A stretch of 25,827 nucleotides of DNA. Source: Paracoccaceae bacterium. Its GTDB lineage: Bacteria; Pseudomonadota; Alphaproteobacteria; Rhodobacterales; Rhodobacteraceae. The DNA lies in assembly GCA_021647745.1 (NCBI GenBank), contig JAKIUB010000031.1, forward strand, positions 1 through 25,827, read 5' to 3'. The notes beneath the pieces were generated by a model. The model was given only the letters and a program-made list of their open reading frames with translations, did no database searches and had not been told where the DNA came from. Within the stretch, counting starts at the first letter, position 1. The number at the start of each line of letters is the position of its first letter. Position numbers and translations under genes: made by a program. Positions 1 to 8,920 of this stretch are shown here, one piece after another.

Positions 1-563
1 CCCCAGGCCACGGCATCATGGCGCACCGTGCCGCCACGTTTTTGCAACAACCCACCCTTGATCGGAAAGCGCGCATCATCAAAATTCAGAAAAGGATACA
101 TCGCGCGCACCCCATTCTGATCCAGCATCTCGGCATCTGCGCCCGAGAGCAGCATGGCATTGCCCCGGCGTGAAAATGCGTCACGCTGCGCATCGCTATG
201 AAACAAGTTCAATATCCCGCGCTGGGAAACCATCGCGTTATAGTTGAAATCATGCTCGATGCCTTCCCAAAGCTTCATCGACAATTCATAAAATGGCTGA
301 TTGCCCGGCAGCAGGTAATTGGAGCGGATAATCGTGGTATTTCGCCCGACATTACCACCACCAAGCCAGCCCTTTTCCAGCACAGCGATATTGCTTTGCC
401 CGTATTCCTTGGCCAGATAATAGGCGGTGGCCAGCCCGTGCCCGCCACCGCCGATGATGATAATATCGTATTCCGCCTTTGGCTCGGGGTCTCGCCACAC
501 CCGCTTCCAGCCTTTATTGCCGGTCAGCCCCTGGGTCAAAACTTTCAGCGCCGAATATCGCAT
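1..563 (-). CDS. soxB: Sarcosine oxidase beta subunit, N-terminal part (cut by window edge)
   Basis: This is the beginning of the heterotetrameric sarcosine oxidase beta subunit, the flavin subunit that oxidatively demethylates sarcosine to glycine in the cytoplasm. 187 codons are visible and the frame is still open at base 1. The protein starts MRYSALK. An FAD-binding glycine motif IIIGGGGHG lies near residues 36-44, followed by the family-typical NVGRNTTIIRSNYLLPGN stretch. The segment RHDAVAW at the very edge carries the His that holds covalent FMN in characterised SoxB. Start choice: ATG at 563 is preceded by TAGGAG at good spacing. Only 24 bp separate it from the upstream dehydrogenase gene on the same strand, so the two are probably cotranscribed. 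The family beta subunit is about 415 residues, so more than half lies outside. Confidence 0.92.
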   Translation of the reverse strand, partial: MRYSALKVLTQGLTGNKGWKRVWRDPEPKAEYDIIIIGGGGHGLATAYYLAKEYGQSNIAVLEKGWLGGGNVGRNTTIIRSNYLLPGNQPFYELSMKLWEGIEHDFNYNAMVSQRGILNLFHSDAQRDAFSRRGNAMLLSGADAEMLDQNGVRAMYPFLNFDDARFPIKGGLLQKRGGTVRHDAVAW

Positions 564-587
564 GGTTCTCCTACTCGCATCCCGCCC

Positions 588-3005
588 TCAGGCGCGCAGC
601 TTTTTGCCAGAGGGATCAAAGGGCGGCTCCGCCAGCAAGATCGCCTCATGGGGCTGGCCAAGGATGAATATCTCGACCGTATCACCGGGCATTGCCGCGC
701 CATCTTTCAAAAACCCGAGCGCCAGCGATTTGCCCACCGAATAGCCATAAGCGCCCGAGGTGACCCGCCCCACAGGGGTGCCGTCTTTCAAGAAAATCGG
801 CTCGCCGCCGGTGGCATCGGCATTGTGGCTGGCTTCAACCTCGAAAATAGACAGGTTCTCGCGCGGAGGGATGTCCTTGATCGCGCTATAAGCTGCCTTG
901 TTCAGGAAATCTTTATCCATTTTTATCAGCCGCTCAAGGCCAACCTCTTGCGGATAATATTCAGGGCTATATTCGCGCCCCCAGCTGCCATAGCCCTTTT
1001 CAATCCGCAAAGCCCCGAGCGCGCGGCTGCCAACAGGGCCGCCACCAACCGCCTTGGCCGCCTCCAGCAAGGCCTCGTAAAGCAGCACCTGATCTTTGGC
1101 GGCGCAATGCAGCTCCCAGCCCAGATCGCCAGTAAAGCTGACGCGAATGATGATGGTTTCAACCCCCGCAACCTCAATGCGCTTTGAGCGCATAAACGGA
1201 AAGGCCGGCGTGGAAAGGTCCGCATTTGTCAGCCGCATCAGCAGATCCCGCGCCTTTGGTCCCGCCACGTTGAAGCCGCAAATATCGTCGGTTTGCACCG
1301 CAAAACTCGTCCCCTCGGGCAGCGGCACCATGTTGAAAAACCGCTGGTGATAGCGCTCGGCCAGCCCCGAGCCAACCATCATGAATTCATCCTCCGCCAG
1401 CTTGGTTACGGTAAAATCACCAGCCACCCCGCCGCGCACCCCGATCAGCGGCGTCAGGCAAGAGCGGCCAATTTCCTTTGGCATATTATTGGCCAGCAGC
1501 GCATTCAGCCAATCAGCCGCGCCCGGGCCTTTAATCCGGTAATTGGCAAAATTCGAAATATCGATAATGCCCACAGCCTCGCGCAGCATCCGCACTTCTT
1601 TGCCCACCGGCTCAAACCAGTTTTGCCGCGTAAAACCGCTGCTCTCCACCATATCCGGCTGATCACCAAACCACAGCGGATGCTCCCAGCCGCAATTCAG
1701 GCCAAACACGCCTCCCATGGTTTTTTGCATCTCGTAAGCGGGGCGCACGCGGGCGGGGCGGCCCGCGCTGCGCTCCTCGTTTGGAAAGTGGATTTTGAAG
1801 CGATGGCCGTATTGGTCCTTCACCCGCGCCTTGGTGAATTTTTTATCGGCCCAATCGCCAAACCGCGCCAGATCCCACGCAAACATATCAAGCTTAGACT
1901 CGCCCTCAACGATCCACTCGGCGGTCAAAAGCCCCAGCCCGCCGGATTGCGAAAACCCCGGAATAATGCCGGTGCAGCAGAAATAATTCTGCATTTCCGG
2001 CACCGGACCAAATAGCGCGTTGGCATCAGGCGACCAGATCATCGGCCCGTTGACCACCCGCTTCACGCCCGCATTGGCAGCGCTTGGCACCCGGTCCATG
2101 GCGCGCATAACGTTATCCATGATCCGGTCCAGATCATCGGGGAAAAGCTCATGGCCAAAATCTTGCGGCGTGCCGTTTTCGGCCCAGAATTTCATCTCTT
2201 TCTCGTAAGCACCAATTAGCAATCCCTTGCCTTCCTGGCGCAAATAATACTCGCCATCCCGATCCGCGATCGAGGGCAGGCGTTGGCCAAGTGCTTCGAT
2301 TTCCGGCATAGATTCCGTAACAAAATACTGATGCTCGGTCGGGATCAGCGGTAATCTCAGCCCCGCCATCGCCGCCACCTCGCGCGCCCAAAGGCCCGCC
2401 GCATTGACGACCCACTGCGTATGAATATTGCCCTTGGGCGTTTCAACAATCCAGCTCCCGTCAGGCTGGGCGATGGTGGCGGTCACGGGGGTAAAACGCT
2501 CAACGCTGGCCCCCATTTTGCGCGCACCAGCCGCATAGGCTTGCGTCACGCCCGAGGGGTCCACATTGCCGCCATCCGGCTCAAACATGATACAGCGGAT
2601 GCCGTCAAAATTGGCCAGCGGGTGCAGGCGCTCGGCCTCGGCGCGGTCCACCTCATAGAAACCCATGCCGTAATAACGCGCCTTGGCCTCTTGCAGGCGC
2701 AGCTGATGCTCGCGCGCTGCACTCTGGGCCAGATATAAGGAGCCGGGCTGGAAAACCCCGCAACCTTGGCCGGTTTCCGCCTCCAATTCCTTATATAGGT
2801 TCATCGTGTAATGCTGGATGCGGCTGATATTGGTGCTGTCATGCAGCCCGTGAATATTGGCCGCCGCATGCCATGTCGAGCCTGATGTCAGCTCGTCACG
2901 CTCTAGCAACACGACATCGCTCCAGCCAAGTTTTGCCAAGTGATAAAGGATCGAGCACCCAACCAGCCCGCCCCCGATAACAACAACTTGTGCATGTGTT
3001 TTCAT
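588..3005 (-). CDS. FAD-dependent dehydrogenase fused to GcvT domain (dimethylglycine/sarcosine dehydrogenase-like)
   Basis: This protein of about 805 residues has the layout of mitochondrial-type dimethylglycine and sarcosine dehydrogenases. An N-terminal DAO-type FAD domain (VVVIGGGLVGCS near residue 7) contains the SGSTWHAA motif, whose His is the covalent flavin site in this family. A linker region follows, then an aminomethyltransferase (GcvT) domain from about residue 430 to the end, which passes the methyl carbon to tetrahydrofolate. I placed the start at ATG 3005 (MKTHAQ). An upstream in-frame start at 3041 adds 12 residues before the FAD motif that do not look like the family. The neighbouring soxB suggests a role in N-methylglycine breakdown (betaine, dimethylglycine or sarcosine). 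The exact substrate cannot be told from sequence; related GcvT-fused enzymes act on other N-methyl amines. Confidence 0.85.
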   Translation of the reverse strand: MKTHAQVVVIGGGLVGCSILYHLAKLGWSDVVLLERDELTSGSTWHAAANIHGLHDSTNISRIQHYTMNLYKELEAETGQGCGVFQPGSLYLAQSAAREHQLRLQEAKARYYGMGFYEVDRAEAERLHPLANFDGIRCIMFEPDGGNVDPSGVTQAYAAGARKMGASVERFTPVTATIAQPDGSWIVETPKGNIHTQWVVNAAGLWAREVAAMAGLRLPLIPTEHQYFVTESMPEIEALGQRLPSIADRDGEYYLRQEGKGLLIGAYEKEMKFWAENGTPQDFGHELFPDDLDRIMDNVMRAMDRVPSAANAGVKRVVNGPMIWSPDANALFGPVPEMQNYFCCTGIIPGFSQSGGLGLLTAEWIVEGESKLDMFAWDLARFGDWADKKFTKARVKDQYGHRFKIHFPNEERSAGRPARVRPAYEMQKTMGGVFGLNCGWEHPLWFGDQPDMVESSGFTRQNWFEPVGKEVRMLREAVGIIDISNFANYRIKGPGAADWLNALLANNMPKEIGRSCLTPLIGVRGGVAGDFTVTKLAEDEFMMVGSGLAERYHQRFFNMVPLPEGTSFAVQTDDICGFNVAGPKARDLLMRLTNADLSTPAFPFMRSKRIEVAGVETIIIRVSFTGDLGWELHCAAKDQVLLYEALLEAAKAVGGGPVGSRALGALRIEKGYGSWGREYSPEYYPQEVGLERLIKMDKDFLNKAAYSAIKDIPPRENLSIFEVEASHNADATGGEPIFLKDGTPVGRVTSGAYGYSVGKSLALGFLKDGAAMPGDTVEIFILGQPHEAILLAEPPFDPSGKKLRA

Positions 3006-3181
3006 CTTGGCTGTCCTCGGTCGCAAAGCTAAGCACGGCAAAGCCGCAGTAATTTGACCTAACGACCAGTCTCGCTTGCAAACAAGTTAATAAATTTTGG
3101 GTGCCGTGAATTTTGTTCAACCAAATGCCCGGCTGATCCCCGTCAATACCGGCCTGTCAATACGGGCCTATCAATATTGGG

Positions 3182-4102
3182 CTATTTTTCCAACCGCCGC
3201 CCGGCACTTGCCTCCAGCAGCCATTTGCGGAACTTTTGCACACTACGCATTTGCCCCTTTCGCTCGGTATAAACCAGATAATAGGCATACCCCGTGACCA
3301 GCTCAAACGGCAGCGGCGTGACAAGACGGCCCCGCGAAATATAATCATCATGGATCGGGGTCCGCCCCATCGCAATGCCAAGCCCATCAACCGCCGCTTT
3401 TATCGCCAGCGCACGATTATCCACCACCACGCGCTGCGGTGGTTCCTCATAAACCACCCCCACCGCATCGCACCAAAGCGGCCACTCATCGGATTCCGTG
3501 TCGCAATATATCAAGGCGTGGCCCAATATATCCCTGGCCTCAACCAATGGCCCATGGGCCTTGATATATGCGCTGCTGCAAACCGGAATAACCGTTTCGT
3601 TAATCAGTAAATCCACCATGTATCCCGGTTTGATGCTTTTTTTCACTTCGGTTTTTTTCAAATAATGGATGGAAAAATCAATTTCCGAACTTTTGAAATC
3701 AAGCGGCTCGGTGGAGGTGATCATGCGCACATTTATCTCGGGGTGCGCTTTGCGCAGCGACGGGATGCGTGAAACCAGCCATGTCGACGCCAATGAGGGG
3801 AATAGGTTGATGGTCAGGGCCGAGGTTTCCTGAGAGGATATCACACGGTCGGTGGCGATCTCCAGCTGGTCCAGAATTTTTGTCAAATCGTGCAAATACT
3901 GCTTGCCGGCATCCGTAAGCTCCAGCCGGCTACGATGGCGGTAAAACAGCAAGAGCCCGAAAAAATTCTCAAGCGATTTAACCTGATGGCTGATGGCTGA
4001 CGGAGTCAATGTCAGCTCCTGACCGGCTTGCTTGAAGCTGCAATGCCGTGCCGCCGCTTCAAACGCCCGCACCGAGGCAAACGGGGGTAGCTTTCTGGCC
4101 AT
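3182..4102 (-). CDS. LysR-family transcriptional regulator, GcvA-type
   Basis: This is a LysR regulator of about 306 residues. The N-terminal winged HTH (residues about 4-62) has the typical segment SFKQAGQELTLTPSAISHQV followed by LTDAGKQYL. The rest is a substrate-binding domain with features of the GcvA/AmpR group, such as VDNRALAIKAAVDGLGIAMG near residues 225-245. I chose ATG 4102 (MARKLPPF) because it fits the family N-terminus and has GGAG about 8 bp upstream; the longer start at 4147 adds 15 unrelated residues. It lies directly downstream of the transaminase/decarboxylase operon and upstream of the dehydrogenase gene, all on the same strand. It plausibly controls one of them. Which one, and which effector, is not visible. 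Confidence 0.88.
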   Translation of the reverse strand: MARKLPPFASVRAFEAAARHCSFKQAGQELTLTPSAISHQVKSLENFFGLLLFYRHRSRLELTDAGKQYLHDLTKILDQLEIATDRVISSQETSALTINLFPSLASTWLVSRIPSLRKAHPEINVRMITSTEPLDFKSSEIDFSIHYLKKTEVKKSIKPGYMVDLLINETVIPVCSSAYIKAHGPLVEARDILGHALIYCDTESDEWPLWCDAVGVVYEEPPQRVVVDNRALAIKAAVDGLGIAMGRTPIHDDYISRGRLVTPLPFELVTGYAYYLVYTERKGQMRSVQKFRKWLLEASAGRRLEK

Positions 4103-4200
4103 CGAGGTCTCCAATACCGAATCGGATGTGCCGGTGAAGGGGCACACGGTCCATCGAAATGTCTGTTAACGGAGATACCCTGTCAAATAAATTTCACCTA

Positions 4201-4297
4201 AAGCGTTTCCAGTTCATATTGAATCGCAATTTACTGCCTTTCGCTTCGCTCAAACGCGAGTTGCGATGAATTTGCTTCAACAAGAACTGGAAGCGCT
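4201..4297. repeat. Imperfect ~97-bp inverted repeat (REP/MITE-like)
   Basis: Outer arms at 4202-4215 and 4284-4297 are inverted copies with one mismatch in 14 bp (AGCGTTTCCAGTTC versus AGCGCTTCCAGTTC when folded). Inner arms atcgcaa (4223-4229) and ttgcgat (4261-4267) extend the fold. It fills most of the gap between the decarboxylase stop and the LysR start, with no coding potential. It may act as a transcription terminator/attenuator for the upstream operon or be a dispersed intergenic repeat. A genome-wide copy count would decide. Confidence 0.5.
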
Positions 4298-4301
4298 GTA
4301 A

Positions 4302-5903
4302 TCAATCAATATCTTTCAGAAACAACGCCTCATTAAGTTGGATCAACACGGGCTTTCCAGATTCAACCGCTTTGTGCAATAGCGCCGGGAGTTCATCGGG
4401 GGAAGTCGGGGCCACGGCCTCCAACCCATAGGCCGTGGCAAGGCCCACAAAATCAGGGGTGTGCAAATCCACCCCGATCGGGCTGACCCCCCGACGGATC
4501 ATGCTTGATTTAATTTCACCAAACCCATGGTTATTCCAGCACAGGATAACCAATGGCCCGCCAACCTCCATGGCGGCTCCCAACTCTGCGAGGCTGAATT
4601 GCAACCCGCCATCCCCCGCGATGCAAATCACCGGGCGCTCCGGTGCTGCCACACGTGCCCCTATTGCTGCTGGCAACCCATATCCCAGCGCGCCAAAACC
4701 ACAGGCGGAGTTGAACCAGCGCGCCGAGCTTGTAATCGGCAGGTAAAGATTGCCCGCATAGGTCAACTGGGTGGAATCCCCAACAATCACCGCATCTGGC
4801 ACAGCGGCAAATATGCTCTCAAGGATGCCAATCAGAATGGTGTATTTTTGGTCTTGCTCCACCATGGCCGCCTTGCGCGTGGCCTTGGCACGGGCCGCGC
4901 CATCGGCTTTTTTGGGCGGCCCAAGCGCGACAAGCAGATCACGCATCGCCGCCCCTGCATCGCCAACCAGTGCGATGTCGCTGGGCTGGTTGCGGGCGAT
5001 TTGAACCGGGTCAATATCCGCGCGGATCAGCGGAGCGGTGATTGAAAACGGCTCTCGGTCAAACATATTGTAATCGGTGCGCCCCAATTCGGTGCCAAAA
5101 GCCAAAACCAGATCGGCTTTGTTGATCAACTCGCGAACGCTATGCAATGACGGGCTGGCCGGAACCTCCAGCGGATGTCCCGCCGCAACCAGCCCGCGCC
5201 CGTTTATGGTCATGACCACGGGGGCATCCAAGCGCTCGGCAAGCTGCTGCGCGGCCTCTGCCGCCCCGCGCGCCCCGCCGCCCAGCAATATAACCGGGCA
5301 TTGTGAAGTGTTGCATAGCTTGACTGCGCTTTTGATCGCCTGCTCCGAGGGGCGTGGCCGGTGAATTTTGGCGGCGCGCTTGAGCTGAAGACCATCGGCA
5401 TTGGCGGCAAATAAATCCACCGGAATTTCGATATGCACAGGGCGTGGGCGGGCGCCTTCAAAGCTCGCAAAAGCGCGCGCGATGGCTTTGGGCAGATCAG
5501 ACGGGGTGAGCACCCGAAAGCTGCTCGCTGCCACTTGCGCCGCCATGAACCCCTGATTGGGGCTTTCGTGCAGCTCGCCTTCGCCATGGCCGATATGGCC
5601 GATGTGATTGACCGCAGAAATGACCAGCATCGGGATGGAATCTCCGTAAGCCTGCCCCATCGCTGTTATAATGTTGGTCAGGCCCGGGCCGGTGATCACA
5701 AACGCCACACCGGGCTTGCCGCTGGTGCGGGCATAGCCATCGGCCATAAAGCCGGCACCTTGCTCGTGGCGGGGCGTGATGTGCTGGATGGATGATCCCG
5801 CCAGCCCGCGATACATTTCTACCGTATGCACACCCGGAATGCCAAACACCGTGTCCACATCATAGGCTTCAAGCAGCTTTATCAGGTATTCACCAAGGGT
5901 CAT
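4302..5903 (-). CDS. aruI: Thiamine-diphosphate-dependent 2-oxo acid decarboxylase, probable 5-guanidino-2-oxopentanoate decarboxylase
   Basis: This 533-residue member of the acetolactate-synthase-like ThDP family probably decarboxylates 2-ketoarginine to 4-guanidinobutyraldehyde. The N-terminal pyrimidine-binding domain has the catalytic Glu in RHEQGAGFMADGYAR (E47). The C-terminal domain has an exact GDG-x24-NN ThDP/Mg motif starting GDGGLQFSLAELG. The middle domain is of the transhydrogenase-like type. ATG 5903 follows AGGAG about 9 bp upstream. It begins 17 bp after the stop of the AruH-like transaminase, the same pairing as aruH-aruI of Pseudomonas aeruginosa. The specific assignment rests mainly on this pairing, because ThDP family members look alike. 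A different branched or basic 2-oxo acid remains possible. Confidence 0.78.
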   Translation of the reverse strand: MTLGEYLIKLLEAYDVDTVFGIPGVHTVEMYRGLAGSSIQHITPRHEQGAGFMADGYARTSGKPGVAFVITGPGLTNIITAMGQAYGDSIPMLVISAVNHIGHIGHGEGELHESPNQGFMAAQVAASSFRVLTPSDLPKAIARAFASFEGARPRPVHIEIPVDLFAANADGLQLKRAAKIHRPRPSEQAIKSAVKLCNTSQCPVILLGGGARGAAEAAQQLAERLDAPVVMTINGRGLVAAGHPLEVPASPSLHSVRELINKADLVLAFGTELGRTDYNMFDREPFSITAPLIRADIDPVQIARNQPSDIALVGDAGAAMRDLLVALGPPKKADGAARAKATRKAAMVEQDQKYTILIGILESIFAAVPDAVIVGDSTQLTYAGNLYLPITSSARWFNSACGFGALGYGLPAAIGARVAAPERPVICIAGDGGLQFSLAELGAAMEVGGPLVILCWNNHGFGEIKSSMIRRGVSPIGVDLHTPDFVGLATAYGLEAVAPTSPDELPALLHKAVESGKPVLIQLNEALFLKDID

Positions 5904-5920
5904 GGGGGTGCTCTCCTAAA

Positions 5921-7105
5921 TCAGGTCGCAGGTTTTTCAAGGCGGGCGGTAAAGGCCTGAATGCGCGCACACCCCTCTAGCAAAATGTCCTCGGGCAAGG
6001 CAAAGCTTATGCGCACCGTGCCTGCTGTGCTGGGGCCAAAAGTGGTACCATTCAGCACCGAAACGCCGGTTTCGCCGTAAAGACGGCTGACAAATTCTTC
6101 GCTGGTGAGGCCGGTTTTTTGCACATCGACAATCAAAAACATTCCGGCTTGCGCGGGCCAGCAATCCAGCCCCGGCGCCGCTTGCAAGGCGCTGAAAACC
6201 AAATCGCGCCGCCGCATAAATGCATTTCGCATTTCAGCCACTTCTTCAAGCCGGTTTTCCAGCGCAAAGGCCGCCGCTTCCTGAATAAACCCCGGCAAGC
6301 CATAGGTGGAGCACAGGGCCAGTTTTTCCATCTCCAGCACAAGGGCCTTGGGCGCAATAGCCCATCCCGAGCGCCAGCCGGTCATCGCGTGGGACTTCGA
6401 GAGGCTGCTCACGGTAATGGTGCGCGCGGCCATGCCCTCTAACGCCGCAATCGAGATATGCACCCCTTCAAAAACCAGATCGGCATACACCTCGTCAGCA
6501 ATCACCCATAGATCGTTCTGGCGAGCGATTTCGGCAATCACCTCAAGATCTTCGGGAGGGAAAACCACACCCGTCGGGTTCACCGGATTGGCAAAAACCA
6601 CCGCCACGGTTTTGTCGGTTATTGCAGCGCGGAATGCTGCCAGATCGGGGCGAAAACCAAGCTCGGCGGGGCATGGCACCGGAATGATGGTTGCGCCGGG
6701 AGCCTGAAAGGCGGCCTCATAGGTCACATACATCGGCTCGAATATAATAACCTCATCGCCCGGTGAAAGAACAATTTGCGCCGCGTTGAACAGCGCATTT
6801 TGGCAACCGGAGCTGGAAATCACATTCTCGGCCGTGGTTGGATTGCCGGTTTTTTGCTGGTGATTGCGGGCGATCGCCTTGCGCAACCGCGCACGGCCAA
6901 CCACCGGAGTATAGTGGGTATCCCCCGCGCGCAGCGCCGAAATGCAGGCGTCAACAATGCTGGCGGGGGTGTCAAATTCGGAATCCCCGACGCTCATGAC
7001 AATCACATCTTTGCCGTGCGCCAGCGCCGTAAGGGCCTCGGAATGTATCGCCCACGCGTTTGCGCCATCACCGCTCAAGCGTTTGGTAAGGGGGGAAAAC
7101 CGCAT
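5921..7105 (-). CDS. aruH: PLP aminotransferase, probable arginine:pyruvate transaminase
   Basis: This 394-residue fold-type I (class I/II) aminotransferase should convert L-arginine plus pyruvate to 2-ketoarginine plus alanine. The visible PLP site has NPVNPTG near 173, IADEVYADL near 202, the Schiff-base lysine in SSLSKSHAMTGWRSGW (K237), and the C-terminal carboxylate-binding VRISFALPED. From memory, the order and wording of many blocks (RLSGDGANAW, SLSKSHAMTGWR, GTTFGPSTAG) resemble P. aeruginosa AruH more than generic aspartate aminotransferases. ATG 7105 is preceded by a full AGGAGG at 5-6 bp. It lies 37 bp behind the ABC ATPase and 17 bp before the decarboxylase, so transporter and enzymes form one operon. 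This context supports arginine or a guanidino amino acid as substrate. Confidence 0.82.
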   Translation of the reverse strand: MRFSPLTKRLSGDGANAWAIHSEALTALAHGKDVIVMSVGDSEFDTPASIVDACISALRAGDTHYTPVVGRARLRKAIARNHQQKTGNPTTAENVISSSGCQNALFNAAQIVLSPGDEVIIFEPMYVTYEAAFQAPGATIIPVPCPAELGFRPDLAAFRAAITDKTVAVVFANPVNPTGVVFPPEDLEVIAEIARQNDLWVIADEVYADLVFEGVHISIAALEGMAARTITVSSLSKSHAMTGWRSGWAIAPKALVLEMEKLALCSTYGLPGFIQEAAAFALENRLEEVAEMRNAFMRRRDLVFSALQAAPGLDCWPAQAGMFLIVDVQKTGLTSEEFVSRLYGETGVSVLNGTTFGPSTAGTVRISFALPEDILLEGCARIQAFTARLEKPAT

Positions 7106-7142
7106 ATAATCCTCCTGAAACTTTATGATTATGAGGGCTTGG

Positions 7143-7910
7143 TTAATGGGACAGGATTTGGCTCAAAAACAGCTTGGTGCGCTCCGATTGCGGGTTATCA
7201 AAGAAGTCGGTCGGGTTGTTGCGTTCAACAATTTTTCCCTCATCCATAAAGACCACCAGATCACCAACTTTGCGGGCAAAGCCCATTTCATGGGTCACAC
7301 AGATCATGGTCATGCCGCTTTCGGCCAGCCCGACCATCGTATCCAGCACCTCGGCCACCATCTCGGGGTCCAGTGCCGAGGTTGGCTCGTCAAACAGCAT
7401 CACCTTTGGCTCCATACACAGGCTTCTGGCAATGGCGACCCGCTGTTGCTGCCCGCCCGATAATTGCGACGGGTATTTGTCAGCCTGTTCGGGAATTTTT
7501 ACGCGGGTAAGCATAGCCATGGCCCGCTCTTTTGCCTCGGCCTTGGGCACACCGCGCACCCAATTGGGGCCGGCCATGCAGTTTTCCAGCACGGTCATAT
7601 GCGGAAACAGGTTAAAGTGCTGAAACACCATTCCGATATCTTGCCGCACCTCGTCGATGTTTTTCATTCTTTCATGCATCTCGATGCCATCAACCCGTAT
7701 GGTGCCTTCTTGGTGGGCCTCCAGCCGGTTCAGGCACCGGATCAAGGTGGATTTGCCCGAGCCAGACGGGCCACATATCACGATGCGTTCGCCTTGCCTT
7801 ACCGACAGGTTGATATCTTTCAGCACCTGAAACTCACCAAACCACTTGCTGACCCCCTCCATCGAGATCACCAGATTATCGGAAGCGGGTTTTTGATTAT
7901 TCTGGCTCAT
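7143..7910 (-). CDS. Polar amino-acid ABC transporter ATP-binding protein
   Basis: This 255-residue cytoplasmic ATPase of the GlnQ/HisP/ArtP group energises amino-acid uptake. It has Walker A GPSGSGKST near residues 47-55, signature LSGGQQQRVAIARSL, Walker B VMLFDEPTSALD, and the switch His in CVTHEMGFA. The start is ATG 7910 (MSQNNQ), because the longer reading to 8069 runs back through the permease gene and lacks domain homology. Its ATG overlaps the permease stop as TAATG, a sign of translational coupling. The downstream gene is the AruH-like transaminase. Substrate cannot be read from the ATPase; the operon points to arginine or a relative. Confidence 0.93.
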   Translation of the reverse strand: MSQNNQKPASDNLVISMEGVSKWFGEFQVLKDINLSVRQGERIVICGPSGSGKSTLIRCLNRLEAHQEGTIRVDGIEMHERMKNIDEVRQDIGMVFQHFNLFPHMTVLENCMAGPNWVRGVPKAEAKERAMAMLTRVKIPEQADKYPSQLSGGQQQRVAIARSLCMEPKVMLFDEPTSALDPEMVAEVLDTMVGLAESGMTMICVTHEMGFARKVGDLVVFMDEGKIVERNNPTDFFDNPQSERTKLFLSQILSH

Positions 7911-8881
7911 TAGCGCGCACCCTTTTGGCGATAGTGTTTCTCGATGCGGGATTGGATAACCTCCAGCACCATGGTCAAGCACCAGTAAATCAGCGCGGCT
8001 GTAATCAGCATTTCCATGTGCCGGAATTCCTTTTGCCCCAAGGTGCGGGCCAGAAACATCAGCTCCCACACGCCAATAACAGACACCAGCGAGCTGTCTT
8101 TAAGCATGGCGATAAACTGGTTGCCGGTGGGCGGGATGATCAGCGGCACGGCTTGGGGTAAAATAATCCGGCGCATGGTTAGGCCGAATTTGAAGCCCTG
8201 TGAGCGCGAAGCCTCCCATTGGCCGCGCGGAATGCTTTGAATGCCTGCCCTGAAAATCTCGGTCATATAGGCCCCGTAGCAGAGCGATAATGCGATAATG
8301 CCCGCAGGCACAGCATCAATCACATAGCCGATTTGCGGCAAGCCCATATAGATCAGGAATACCTGCATCAAAAGCGGCAAGCCGCGAAACAGCGAGGTGT
8401 AAAAACTGGCAATGGCAAAGGCAACGCCGTTATTTGACAGCTTGGCAACCGCGCCTACTATGGCAATAACCGAGGCGATCATGATCGAGACCGCAGAAAT
8501 ATAGAGCGTGGTAAACAGGCCCTGGGTGATCATAAAACCAATTTTGGACTGGATAAACGAAAACTTCAGGTCAAAGGAATAGAAAAAGGCCATAAACAGC
8601 AGCAGCAATTGCAGCCAGACAATGCCGATTTGCACTTTGATCGGGAATAGACTGATAACAAACAGATTGCCGACAAACAATATTGCCAGCACCAGCGCGG
8701 CGGCGGAGCGGCCAAAAAGGCCGCTCTCCTTTGGTTCGCCAATGACGGGCCTCAGGAACTCACCAATTATGGTATCAGCCATGTTAAAGGTAAAGAATGC
8801 AATAAAAGCCACGGCTAGCAAACCTAACAAAAACCTTGGTTTACGAATTAACTTATCGCCTATGACGGTATCTGCGTACAT
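7910..8881 (-). CDS. Polar amino-acid ABC transporter permease, long form
   Basis: This 323-residue inner-membrane protein is of the His/Glu/Gln/Arg permease family. The C-terminal two thirds hold the usual BPD transport domain, with the coupling EAA loop at EASRSQGFKFGLTMRRIILP. The N-terminal ~110 residues add about three hydrophobic segments (near 16-38, 58-80 and 82-102) not present in standard ~220-residue permeases. ATG 8881 has AGGGG 5-6 bp upstream. Only one permease gene is present, so the transporter would use a homodimer. It sits between the binding protein (39-bp gap) and the ATPase (1-bp overlap). Confidence 0.9.
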   Translation of the reverse strand: MYADTVIGDKLIRKPRFLLGLLAVAFIAFFTFNMADTIIGEFLRPVIGEPKESGLFGRSAAALVLAILFVGNLFVISLFPIKVQIGIVWLQLLLLFMAFFYSFDLKFSFIQSKIGFMITQGLFTTLYISAVSIMIASVIAIVGAVAKLSNNGVAFAIASFYTSLFRGLPLLMQVFLIYMGLPQIGYVIDAVPAGIIALSLCYGAYMTEIFRAGIQSIPRGQWEASRSQGFKFGLTMRRIILPQAVPLIIPPTGNQFIAMLKDSSLVSVIGVWELMFLARTLGQKEFRHMEMLITAALIYWCLTMVLEVIQSRIEKHYRQKGAR

Positions 8882-8920
8882 CTTTACCCCTAACGTTTGG
8901 CTGAGTGTCGTTTTGCGCTA

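Noticed and set aside
198..1187. 329-codon open frame on the plus strand
   Set aside because: It lies antisense to soxB and the dehydrogenase gene and has shadow-type composition (many Arg, Pro, His, Gln).
1293..2015. 240-codon plus-strand open frame
   Set aside because: It is antisense to the dehydrogenase gene, without a ribosome site or recognisable motif.
7911..8069. N-terminal extension of the ABC ATPase
   Set aside because: These codons are antisense-free but lie entirely within the permease 3' end in another frame; ATG 7910 with TAATG overlap is far better.
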